Source: Mucilaginibacter defluvii (lineage in GTDB: Bacteria; Bacteroidota; Bacteroidia; Sphingobacteriales; Sphingobacteriaceae). From it: DNA of 64,000 bases. Positions within the stretch are counted from its first letter, which is position 1; each line of letters opens with the position of its first letter. Location: positions 213,193-277,192 of the forward strand of contig NZ_BAABJI010000001.1 in NCBI RefSeq assembly GCF_039543225.1. The letters are read 5' to 3'. The notes beneath the pieces are model-generated. The model did not search any database. It was given only the letters and a program-made list of their open reading frames with translations, and was not told the DNA's origin. This document shows, piece after piece, positions 1-7,497 of this stretch. The translations under genes and the position numbers were made by a program.

Positions 1-71
1 AAGGCAATGCCAAATATAACAACCCAACTACCCGCCCGGTTGAAAGCATGATGTGGAAGAATAAGTTCTAA
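1..71 (+). CDS. C-terminal end of an unidentified upstream gene (partial)
   Basis: The frame beginning at base 3 is open to a TAA at 69-71 and ends in the residues RPVESMMWKNKF. The other two forward frames hit stops earlier. Only about 22 residues are visible, so no family can be assigned. It is followed by about 90 bases with no gene before the plug-domain protein. The call is tentative because such a short open frame could occur by chance, although its codon use fits the neighbours. Confidence 0.45.
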   Translation, partial: GNAKYNNPTTRPVESMMWKNKF

Positions 72-163
72 ATTCATCTGCGCAAACACCTCTGCTGCAA
101 CATTTTTAATGTAACTGGTACTTCATATTGTTTTTGTGTATTTTAACCGCACAATTTAAACCT

Positions 164-2863
164 ATGAAAATTAAACCGGTTATCCTTTCACTCCTTGTTA
201 CGTGTTCACTTTGTTTTGGATTTGCTCTGGATGATGATCCGATTGCGAAAATTATACAAAACTTGGAAGAGTGGCTGGAAAAACGTCCGCAGGAAAAAGT
301 ATATCTCCATTTAGATAAACCTTATTATGCCGTAGGCGATACCTTGTGGTACAAAGCCTATGTAACGGTTGGAGAGGAGCACCGTTTATCGGCACTTAGC
401 GGCATACTAAATGTGGAGCTCATCAACGATAAGGACAGTGTGCGCCGCCGCGAAAGAATATCATTGAATAGTGGCCTGGGCTGGGGCGAATTTGTATTGT
501 CAGACAGTTTGCTGGAAAGCGGCAGCTACCGTATACGCGCCTATACCAACTGGATGCGTAATGCCGGCGAATCGTATTTCTTTGATAAAACGATAACCAT
601 TGGCAACGCTATGTCAAATAAGGTTTTCACCAATACAACCTATTCATATAGCACAACCAGCGGGCAGCAGCGCGTAAATGCTGTTATCAACTATAGGGAA
701 TTTGATGGCAGTCCTTTTGCCAACCGCGAAGTGGCTTACCGCGCAGAAGCGGGCGGGCGCGTACTGGCCAAAGGCAAAGGTACTACTGATGGCGAGGGTA
801 ACTTAAAAATAAGTTTTGAACCCAAACTTACCGGTCCTTTAAAAGCGGGTAACCTCGTGACTACTATTACTATCGATAATAAGGAAAAGATCACGAAAAG
901 TATCCCGCTCAAAGCTGTTTCTGATGCGGTTGACGTGCAGTTTTTTCCGGAAAGCGGTTACCTGGTTAGCAGCCTTACTTCGAAGGTTGCTTTCAAAGCT
1001 ACCGGAGCCGATGGATTGGGCAAGGATGTTAAAGGCGTTGTTAAGGATGCACAAGGAAACACCGTAGCTAACTTTGCAGCGGAGCGTTTGGGCATGGGCG
1101 CCTTTACATTTACACCCGCTGCCGGCAAAACGTATAAAGCAACGATTACCTTTGCTGATGGATCAACCAAAGATGTACCGCTGCCTGATGCGCGACCATC
1201 GGGTTATGTACTGAGCATTAACAATAGTAACCCGGCGGTGCTGGTGTTCAAAATAACATCGGCGCGCGTTACGGAACAAAACCTGATATTTATTGTACAA
1301 TCGGGCGGTAAGGTGCGTTATGCTGCCAAGCCTAAAGGTGCTGATACCGCCTTTACAGCGGTGATACCCAAAACCCGCCTTACATCAGGCATTACGCAAT
1401 TTACACTGTTTTCAGGAACCGGGGAGCCGCTTAACGAGCGTTTGGCATTTATCCAAAAGGCAGATGATCTCAAAATAAAAGTCACCTCGTCAAAAGAGGC
1501 TTACGCTACCCGCGAGAAAATAACTTTAAATATCGACGGGCGCTTTTCAGCAGACAGCGCCGGGGTGAGCAACCTGTCTATGTCTGTGATCGATGAATCA
1601 AAGGTGAAAGTTGACGAGGATGAAGAGAACTCCATTTTTGCCAATATGTTACTTACAAGCGATTTAAAAGGTTATGTAGAAAAGCCTAATTACTATTTTC
1701 ATGACGTGAGCGATAAAACCCGTGCAGACCTTGACCTGCTGATGCTTACCCAGGGATACAGCCGCTTTGAGTGGAAGCAGATTTTAGCGGGTAACTATGG
1801 GCCGATGATTTACAAGCCCGAGCAAACCATAGATGTTGCCGGAACGGTTACGCAAAGTAAAAAGCCGGTTGCAGGCGCAAAGGTAATGTTGTTCAATAAC
1901 ACCGGCGGGCGCTTATTTATGATAGATACCGTGGCGGATGCTAACGGCCGGTTTATGTTTAAAGGATTGGTGTTCACCGATAGCCTGAAATTTATGGTGC
2001 AGGCCCGTACACCTAAAGGCAAAAAGTATGTTGACGTAGCGCTGGATGAAAATGCTACCCGCCAGGGCGTTACTATCAATAAAAATAAGGGTGATGTTTC
2101 CATAAATAACGATGGCGATATGATGGGTTACCTGCGCCAAAGTACAGCGTATTTTAATGAGAAAGTAAAGTATGGTATGGCAACGCGTAACAACATGCTT
2201 GCCGAAGTAAAGATCACCTCACGCAAGGAGCCGGTGGTTAAGCATTCATCAAACCTTAACGGAGCCGGCAATGCCGACCAGGTGCTAACCGCTAAGGATC
2301 TGCAGGCCTGCTCAACGCTTGAGCAGTGTTTGCAAGGTAGGCTGGTTGGCGTAATGTTCAGGAATGGTATACCGTATAGTACCCGTGGCGATGGCCAGAT
2401 GACGGTGCTGGTTGACGGCATGGAGCAGGGAGAGGATGCATTGCGCAATGTTACACCTTTTGATGTGGAGACCATTGAAGTGCTGCGGTCTGGCAGTAAA
2501 ACGGCAATTTATGGCTTCAGGGGCGGTAATGGCCTTATATTGATCACAACTAAGCGCGGCGATGGTGGAATAAAATCATCGTACGTTGGCAACCCGCCGG
2601 GTGTGATTATGTATACGCCGCTGGGTTATTATGTAGCGCGTACCTTTTATTCGCCAAGGTATGATGTGCCGTCGAAAAACAGCAGTATGGCCGATATGCG
2701 CAGCACCGTTTATTGGAACCCCAACATTTATTGCGATGGTAAAAAAACTACCGAGGTGAGTTATTTTAATGCCGATGGTAAAGGAACGTACCGTGTAATG
2801 GTTGAAGGTATTGATGATGCGGGCCATATAGGCAGACAGGTTTATCTCTATAAAGTGCAATAA
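164..2863 (+). CDS. Secreted surface protein with MG2-like repeats and a TonB-plug domain
   Basis: The in-frame ATG at 164 is preferred over one at 128, because it gives a clean signal peptide (MKIKPVILSLLVTC...GFA). The mature protein of roughly 880 residues begins with a stretch typical of MG2/macroglobulin-like domains (KPYYAVGDTLWYKAYV near residue 60). It continues through beta-rich repeats, has a carboxypeptidase-regulatory-like segment near residues 560-650, and ends with a TonB-receptor plug-like domain (VLVDGMEQG, VETIEVLRSGSKTAIYGFRGGNG) at about 730-810. No beta-barrel follows the plug, so it cannot be a complete TonB-dependent transporter. Proteins of this build are common in Bacteroidota and generally lack an assigned function. 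Periplasmic or outer-membrane location is inferred. Confidence 0.8.
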   Translation: MKIKPVILSLLVTCSLCFGFALDDDPIAKIIQNLEEWLEKRPQEKVYLHLDKPYYAVGDTLWYKAYVTVGEEHRLSALSGILNVELINDKDSVRRRERISLNSGLGWGEFVLSDSLLESGSYRIRAYTNWMRNAGESYFFDKTITIGNAMSNKVFTNTTYSYSTTSGQQRVNAVINYREFDGSPFANREVAYRAEAGGRVLAKGKGTTDGEGNLKISFEPKLTGPLKAGNLVTTITIDNKEKITKSIPLKAVSDAVDVQFFPESGYLVSSLTSKVAFKATGADGLGKDVKGVVKDAQGNTVANFAAERLGMGAFTFTPAAGKTYKATITFADGSTKDVPLPDARPSGYVLSINNSNPAVLVFKITSARVTEQNLIFIVQSGGKVRYAAKPKGADTAFTAVIPKTRLTSGITQFTLFSGTGEPLNERLAFIQKADDLKIKVTSSKEAYATREKITLNIDGRFSADSAGVSNLSMSVIDESKVKVDEDEENSIFANMLLTSDLKGYVEKPNYYFHDVSDKTRADLDLLMLTQGYSRFEWKQILAGNYGPMIYKPEQTIDVAGTVTQSKKPVAGAKVMLFNNTGGRLFMIDTVADANGRFMFKGLVFTDSLKFMVQARTPKGKKYVDVALDENATRQGVTINKNKGDVSINNDGDMMGYLRQSTAYFNEKVKYGMATRNNMLAEVKITSRKEPVVKHSSNLNGAGNADQVLTAKDLQACSTLEQCLQGRLVGVMFRNGIPYSTRGDGQMTVLVDGMEQGEDALRNVTPFDVETIEVLRSGSKTAIYGFRGGNGLILITTKRGDGGIKSSYVGNPPGVIMYTPLGYYVARTFYSPRYDVPSKNSSMADMRSTVYWNPNIYCDGKKTTEVSYFNADGKGTYRVMVEGIDDAGHIGRQVYLYKVQ

Positions 2864-2888
2864 CATACAGCGTTTGCCATTTTTTGAG

Positions 2889-2896
2889 TAAATTTG
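2889..2896 (+). promoter_or_regulatory. Putative -7 box of the clpS promoter
   Basis: TAAATTTG matches the Bacteroidota housekeeping -7 consensus TAnnTTTG. It ends 8 bases before the ATG at 2905, which argues that translation starts there and not at the upstream in-frame TTG (2884), which would lie inside the promoter. I see no good TTTG at the expected -33 distance. Confidence 0.5.
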
Positions 2897-2904
2897 CGTC
2901 CATT

Positions 2905-3186
2905 ATGCCAACAGAAGTACAGGAACAAACGTTCACACTCGAGGAGTTACTGGCCGGAATTAAAGAGGTGCACCGCCTTATTTTGTGGAACGATGACGTG
3001 AATACCTTTGACCACGTGATCTATTGCATGATGAAGTATCTCGACTACTCAGAGTCACAGGCCGAAAAAATTGCCTGGAAAGTACATAACGAAGGTAAGT
3101 GCGCCGTTTTAGAAGGCTCGTTTACCGAGATGGAGATCTACCGGAAAATATTGCAGCAGGAAGGCCTAACGGTTACTGTTGAATAA
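2905..3186 (+). CDS. clpS: ATP-dependent Clp protease adaptor ClpS
   Basis: The product is 93 residues. ClpS delivers N-degron substrates to the ClpAP (or ClpCP) protease in the cytoplasm. The hallmark binding-pocket segment LILWNDDVNTFDHVIYCM corresponds to the family LxNDDxxT motif, and VHNEGKCAV corresponds to the conserved HxxG region. Length and domain order match the family. The ATG at 2905 is chosen because a promoter-like box overlaps the alternative TTG start. A strong bidirectional hairpin separates it from the convergent ilvE gene, so it is likely transcribed alone. Confidence 0.93.
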   Translation: MPTEVQEQTFTLEELLAGIKEVHRLILWNDDVNTFDHVIYCMMKYLDYSESQAEKIAWKVHNEGKCAVLEGSFTEMEIYRKILQQEGLTVTVE

Positions 3187-3198
3187 ATAAATATGATA

Positions 3199-3239
3199 AA
3201 AAGCGAAAGCCCCGAACATTGTTCAGGGCTTTCGCTTTT
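3199..3239. terminator. Bidirectional intrinsic terminator between clpS and ilvE
   Basis: Two perfect 14-base arms (AAAAGCGAAAGCCC at 3199-3212 and its complement at 3226-3239) enclose a second GAAC/GTTC stem. Both ends carry A or T runs, as expected for a terminator serving convergent genes. Confidence 0.9.
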
Positions 3240-3255
3240 ATAAGTAGCTGTAGGG

Positions 3256-4320
3256 TTATACAACATAGTTCCACCCGTAAGTATCTTCAGCACGGCCGTA
3301 ACGGATATCATCCAGCGTTTTTAGTACTTTTTGGGAGAATTCGCGGGTTAACGGATCGCTCAGGGTAAATTCCTCGCCATTGTAGTTGATTGAACCAACC
3401 GGGGCAATGGTAGCGGCGGTACCGGCGCCAAAGGCATCAGTAAGGGTGCCGTTTTTAGCGGCATCAATAATCTCGGCAACTGCCACTTTACGCTCCTCAA
3501 CCGGTATGCCCCAGGCTTGCGCCAGTTTAATAACCGTATCGCGCGTAACACCTTTTAATATGGTATCTCCGGTGCTTGGCGTTACCAGTTTGCCATCCAA
3601 AATGAACATGGCATTGGCCGCGCCCATTTCTTCGATGTATTCGTGGTTACTGCCGTCAGTCCAGATGATCTGGTCAAAACCTTCCTCAACGGCCTTTTTA
3701 GCTGGCATCATGGAGCTGGCATAATTGCCGGCAGCCTTGGCAAAGCCCATACCGCCTTGCGCGGCACGTGTATAGTGCGACTCGATCTTAACCCTTAACG
3801 GTTTTGAAAAGTACGGACCAACCGGGCCGGTAAGCACCATGTATTTATATGTTGTTGATGCCTGCACGCCCAGGTAAGGGTCGGTAGCGAACATAAACGG
3901 GCGAATGTAAAGCGCGTGGTTGGCTTTGGTAGGTATCCAGCCGCGATCAATATCAACCAGGGCGGCAATGCTTTGTACAAAAATATCCTCGGGGATGGTT
4001 GGCATACAAAGGCGTTCGGCTGAGCGGTTAAAGCGCTCCGCATTTTTTTCGGGGCGGAAGATAACTACTTTGCCATCCTCGTGTTTGTACGCCTTAATAC
4101 CTTCAAAAAAAGCCTGGCCGTAGTGTAAAGCGGAAATTGCCGGACTCAATGAAATGTCACCATAAGGAAGTATCTGAAAGTTCTTCCACTCCCCATCGGC
4201 ATAATCGACCATCAACATGTGGTCAGAGAATGTTTTTCCGAAGGGCAGGTTGTCAAAATCAGTTTCCTGCAAACGCGGCTGCGTTGTTTTGGTGATCTGT
4301 ATATCCAAAGTCTCAGTCAT
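3256..4320 (-). CDS. ilvE: Branched-chain amino acid aminotransferase
   Basis: The product is 354 residues and belongs to fold-type IV PLP aminotransferases, the group II BCAT form. It interconverts valine, leucine and isoleucine with their 2-oxo acids using glutamate/2-oxoglutarate. Visible landmarks are SALHYGQAFFEGIKAY near residue 65, the PLP-lysine region FAKAAGNYASS (Lys195), and the C-terminal GVTRDTVI and GTAATIAPVG cofactor-binding segments. It lies 89 bases downstream of the tryptophan dioxygenase gene on the same strand, and the two may be co-transcribed. It converges on clpS with a shared terminator. Confidence 0.96.
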   Translation of the reverse strand: MTETLDIQITKTTQPRLQETDFDNLPFGKTFSDHMLMVDYADGEWKNFQILPYGDISLSPAISALHYGQAFFEGIKAYKHEDGKVVIFRPEKNAERFNRSAERLCMPTIPEDIFVQSIAALVDIDRGWIPTKANHALYIRPFMFATDPYLGVQASTTYKYMVLTGPVGPYFSKPLRVKIESHYTRAAQGGMGFAKAAGNYASSMMPAKKAVEEGFDQIIWTDGSNHEYIEEMGAANAMFILDGKLVTPSTGDTILKGVTRDTVIKLAQAWGIPVEERKVAVAEIIDAAKNGTLTDAFGAGTAATIAPVGSINYNGEEFTLSDPLTREFSQKVLKTLDDIRYGRAEDTYGWNYVV

Positions 4321-4409
4321 GGCTGTAAAAAATTTATTCCGGTATGCAAGTTATGAATTTTATTCTTTTTTAAGCGGAAGCAATGGTCAAATCATTGTCA
4401 GGGTAATAA

Positions 4410-5363
4410 TCACTCGCCCCGCAGCGCATGCTCAACCCAGGCTTTTCCCCAGTTGTCCATTTCCTCATCCGTCCACATTGTTGGAAAGAAAATGCGTTTT
4501 TGAAAACGCGGCGGCAGGTATTTTTGCCAGTTGGTGCCGCCTGTAGCGCTGATTTCCTCGGGCTCGCGGTGCAGGTAACGCACGGCAGATTTATAGTGCG
4601 ATAACGGCCAGTTAATGTTCACATTCACATCAAATCGGCGTAGTTCGTGCTTTAGCGCGTCGGTTAATTGACCTTGTTGCTGTAGTTGCAGCGCAAGGGT
4701 ATAAAAGTTGGATGTAGCCGTATTTTGTGCCAGTTCGATAAAGGTTTTGGCATATTTCTTCTCAAACTGTTTCAGCGTGAGCGTTTTTTTGCCAGTGGCC
4801 AGTTCAGTAGCGCCAAACCGCCAGTAAATGTGCTCAAATAGCTCCTCAAACGGCGCGTGGGCCAGTTCGTCGCGCTTGTCCTTAGCTACCAGGTTAATGA
4901 AATTGGTGGCGTAGATCTCGATCATGCGGTACTGGCCCGACTGGAAACCACTGGCCGGCAGCAGCGACATCCTGAATTTCAGGAATTGCTCCTTCTCCAT
5001 ACCATCAACCATAATAGTGAATGAGTGGGTAAGCGCCTCAAAGTAATTGTTGATACGTCTTAGCCTCGCGGTAAAAAACTCGGCAGTTAGTTCAGCTCCC
5101 TTTTCGCTGATCTGCCGGCACTCATGTAACGACAGCTTAAAATACAGTTCCGTGATCTGGTGATACATGATAAATATCTCCTCATCCGGAAAAGGAGTTT
5201 TAGGGCTTTGCAGGCTAAGCAGCGTATCCAGGTGAATGTAATCCCAATAGGTTAAAAAGTCGGCATACAGCAGGCCGTCAAGGTAGGAGGTCATGTCCTG
5301 GCCCATGGCTTCATATTTTTCCTGAAGCAGGGTAAGCCGCTTTTCTATTTCGGGAGAGATCAT
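4410..5363 (-). CDS. kynA: Tryptophan 2,3-dioxygenase family protein
   Basis: The product is 317 residues. The heme enzyme opens the indole ring of L-tryptophan to N-formylkynurenine, the first step of the kynurenine pathway. DYIHLDTLLSLQSP and DEEIFIMYHQITELYFKL (His68) correspond to the distal-pocket regions of bacterial TDO. The C-terminal HREPEEISATGGTNWQKYL matches the conserved substrate-loop region. No other kynurenine pathway genes are in this window, so whether it serves tryptophan catabolism or NAD synthesis cannot be judged here. It is divergent from the fluoride riboswitch/CLC gene across 171 bases. Confidence 0.9.
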   Translation of the reverse strand: MISPEIEKRLTLLQEKYEAMGQDMTSYLDGLLYADFLTYWDYIHLDTLLSLQSPKTPFPDEEIFIMYHQITELYFKLSLHECRQISEKGAELTAEFFTARLRRINNYFEALTHSFTIMVDGMEKEQFLKFRMSLLPASGFQSGQYRMIEIYATNFINLVAKDKRDELAHAPFEELFEHIYWRFGATELATGKKTLTLKQFEKKYAKTFIELAQNTATSNFYTLALQLQQQGQLTDALKHELRRFDVNVNINWPLSHYKSAVRYLHREPEEISATGGTNWQKYLPPRFQKRIFFPTMWTDEEMDNWGKAWVEHALRGE

Positions 5364-5442
5364 GCCTCAAAATTATAAAAACTTACCAACGGAAAGTGGT
5401 GTTTGCGAATACAAGTTTTTATAGCATGTTTGTATATACAAC

Positions 5443-5497
5443 AAGGCAATGGTGTTCTGCCTATTTAAACCGCTTTAAAAAGCTAATGACGCCTACC
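5443..5497 (+). promoter_or_regulatory. Fluoride riboswitch (crcB motif)
   Basis: The RNA shows every major crcB-motif element. The P1 arms are AGGCA (5444-5448) and TGCCT (5458-5462), enclosing the loop ATGGTGTTC. The AACCGC joint follows, then a P2 hairpin (GCTTT 5472-5476 with AAAGC 5479-5483). The signature GCTAATGACGCCTAC closes the aptamer. The pseudoknot pairs GGTGT (5451-5455) with ACGCC (5489-5493). It sits 38 bases before the start codon of a CLC-F family gene, the classic target. Downstream, CCTAC (5492-5496) can instead pair with GTAGG (5528-5532) just ahead of the ATG, a plausible translational expression platform. Confidence 0.95.
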
Positions 5498-5534
5498 AAC
5501 AAATAAGTTTTATTCATTTATTTGCAAGTAGGTT

Positions 5535-6821
5535 ATGTTTAAAAATCTTTTCTCCGGGCACCTTTCAACACTTAAATATATTTTGCGCTGGTCGCTGATC
5601 ACCATACCCGTTTCGGTAGCGATAGGCTCCATGGTCGCTTTGTTTTTGTGGCTGTTAAACTGGGCCATACATTACCGCTTTGCGCACACCTGGCTGCTGT
5701 ACCTGCTGCCGGTTGCCGGTGTGGGCATCCATTTTTTGTATAAACTTTACGGCGCATCTGCCGAGCGCGGCAACAACCTGGTGATTGATGAGATACATGA
5801 GCCGGGTGCCGGAATGCCTAAGCGTATGGCACCGCTTATTTTGCTTACCACGGTAATTACCCACTTGTTTGGCGGCTCTGCCGGGCGCGAGGGTACTGCC
5901 GTGCAAATTGGCGGCAGCATAGCCAATTTGTTTGCAGGTTGGTTTAAGCTGGAAAGTGCAGACAGGCAAGTAATATTAACCACCGGTATTGCAGCCGGGT
6001 TTGGGGCGGTATTTGGTACACCGTTAACAGGTGCGGTTTTTGCACTGGAGGTTTTAACCATCGGCCGCATCAGGTACAACGCTTTGTTGCCCTGCTTAAT
6101 AGCCGGTATGTTTGGCGATCTTACCGTATCCGCCTGGGGGCTGCATCATACACAATATCACATTGATGTAGTTGCTGCCGGTCAGCAATTTTACGGGCAT
6201 CACATCCACCTAAATTTGCTGCTGTTGCTCAAGGTAGTGGTGGCGGCGGTTTGTTTTGGTTTGGTAGCTTATTTGTTTTCATTTACCGTACACCAGGTTA
6301 AAATCATCGCAATAAAAGGCATAAAGAAAAGCTGGCTGATACCGGCCTGCGGCGGCGCTATTATCATAGCGCTTACGCTGCTCTTAGGTAAGCCCGATTA
6401 CCTGGGTTTAGGTGTTGATGCTGAATACCCCGGCGCGGTAACCATTGTATCAGCCTTCCACCAGGGCGGTGCTGATGCGTTAAGTTGGTTTTGGAAACTG
6501 ATCTATACCTGCATCGCCTTAGGTACAGGTTTTAAGGGCGGCGAGGTTACACCTTTGTTTTACATAGGCGCTACATTGGGTAACACCCTGGCCTTTCTGC
6601 TTGACGCGCCGGTTAGCTTGTTTGCCGCGCTTGGCTTTATAGCCGTTTTTGCCGGAGCTACCAATACTCCGCTTGCCTGTACCATAATGGGTATTGAGTT
6701 GTTTGGCAGCGAACATGCCCTGCTGTTTGCTGTGGCTTGCTTTGTGGCCTATTATTTCAGCGGCCCGTCGGGTATCTATGCATCGCAAAAACAGGCCGGC
6801 ACAAAAACAGACAGCCAATAA
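5535..6821 (+). CDS. CLC-F type fluoride/proton antiporter
   Basis: The product is a 428-residue polytopic membrane protein of the CLC family. It carries the CLC-F sequence variants and not those of chloride transporters: GNNLVIDEIH replaces the GSGIP chloride-binding segment, and GGSAGREGTAVQIGG (gating Glu119, Thr121) replaces GREGP. The third signature is GFKGGEVTPLF. CLC-F proteins export toxic cytoplasmic fluoride in exchange for protons. The fluoride riboswitch directly upstream independently supports this specificity. Automated annotation would probably call it a voltage-gated chloride channel. The universal stress gene starts 64 bases later and could share the transcript. Confidence 0.93.
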   Translation: MFKNLFSGHLSTLKYILRWSLITIPVSVAIGSMVALFLWLLNWAIHYRFAHTWLLYLLPVAGVGIHFLYKLYGASAERGNNLVIDEIHEPGAGMPKRMAPLILLTTVITHLFGGSAGREGTAVQIGGSIANLFAGWFKLESADRQVILTTGIAAGFGAVFGTPLTGAVFALEVLTIGRIRYNALLPCLIAGMFGDLTVSAWGLHHTQYHIDVVAAGQQFYGHHIHLNLLLLLKVVVAAVCFGLVAYLFSFTVHQVKIIAIKGIKKSWLIPACGGAIIIALTLLLGKPDYLGLGVDAEYPGAVTIVSAFHQGGADALSWFWKLIYTCIALGTGFKGGEVTPLFYIGATLGNTLAFLLDAPVSLFAALGFIAVFAGATNTPLACTIMGIELFGSEHALLFAVACFVAYYFSGPSGIYASQKQAGTKTDSQ

Positions 6822-6885
6822 TTATAGCGGCACAAAACACTTTTGCATTTGTTGGTTGTTATTAAGATAACTAACCCGAAAAGCT

Positions 6886-7362
6886 ATGCAGATCAAAAAA
6901 ATCATCATCGGAATTGACGACAGCAAATATGCCGTGCACGCGGCCAAATATGGTTTTGATATGGCTCGTAAGTTTGATGCTGCCGTTGGCGTGGTAAATA
7001 TTATTGAACCTGTTGTTACGCCGATGGACACAACGGATAATTTATTGGGTGTGCCGCTGGCCAATGTGGGCGGTCCGGAAGAGATAGACCTCATCAGATC
7101 GCAGGCGGATAGTTCTGAAAATTTGATTCGCCGCACCGTTGATGCCATGGCAGATGAGGTGCAGGTAACCTACTTTAGCGAATACGGCTCAACTACAGAC
7201 GGCATACTGCAATGCGCCAAAGAATTTAATGCCGACCTGATTGTTGTTGGTACCCACAAACGCTCCGGCCTCGACAGGTTGTTAATGGGCGATGTAACCG
7301 AAGGCATCGTACGCCGTGCTACCGTACCCGTGCTCGTAGTACCGTTTGAGGAGGTAAATTAA
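6886..7362 (+). CDS. Universal stress protein UspA family
   Basis: The product is 158 residues with a single Usp domain. The start KKIIIGIDDSKYAVHAAKYG and the C-terminal nucleotide-binding motif G-x2-R-x-G...G-x9 (VVGTHKRSGLDRLLMGDV...VPVLVV) indicate an ATP-binding type Usp. The exact role of these proteins is usually unknown; they are tied to stress survival. Its position 64 bases behind the fluoride exporter suggests possible co-induction with fluoride, but a separate promoter in the gap cannot be excluded. A long inverted repeat follows the stop codon. Confidence 0.92.
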   Translation: MQIKKIIIGIDDSKYAVHAAKYGFDMARKFDAAVGVVNIIEPVVTPMDTTDNLLGVPLANVGGPEEIDLIRSQADSSENLIRRTVDAMADEVQVTYFSEYGSTTDGILQCAKEFNADLIVVGTHKRSGLDRLLMGDVTEGIVRRATVPVLVVPFEEVN

Positions 7363-7486
7363 GTTCATAGTTGATGGTTCATAGTTCATAGCAGAAGAAC
7401 GTACGGCTCACTATGAGCAGTTTAGTTCGGAGCCAAATTCTTACTATGAACTATCAACTATGAACTATGAACCATCAACTATGATC
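7363..7486. repeat. Long inverted repeat between convergent genes
   Basis: The left arm at 7363-7391 is matched by its reverse complement at 7458-7486 at 28 of 29 bases. Each arm is built from short near-repeats of TTCATAGTTGATGG and TATGAACTATCAAC. The right side carries an extra copy starting near 7443. The spacer contains a GGCTC/GAGCC pair. A transcript from either direction would fold into a long hairpin, so it may terminate usp and serB transcription, but there is no clear U-tract. Confidence 0.85.
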
Positions 7487-7497
7487 TATGAACCTCT

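Noticed and set aside
2884..2904. TTG start for clpS
   Set aside because: The codon lies within the promoter-like TAAATTTG region and the added residues are not part of the ClpS family.
3386..3724. Long open frames opposite or across known genes, such as this one antisense to ilvE
   Set aside because: They lie fully inside well-supported genes, have low-complexity composition and no start signals; they are by-products of codon bias.
5535..6821. Annotation as a chloride channel
   Set aside because: GREGT in place of GREGP, the altered first motif and the fluoride riboswitch upstream all point to the CLC-F fluoride subfamily.
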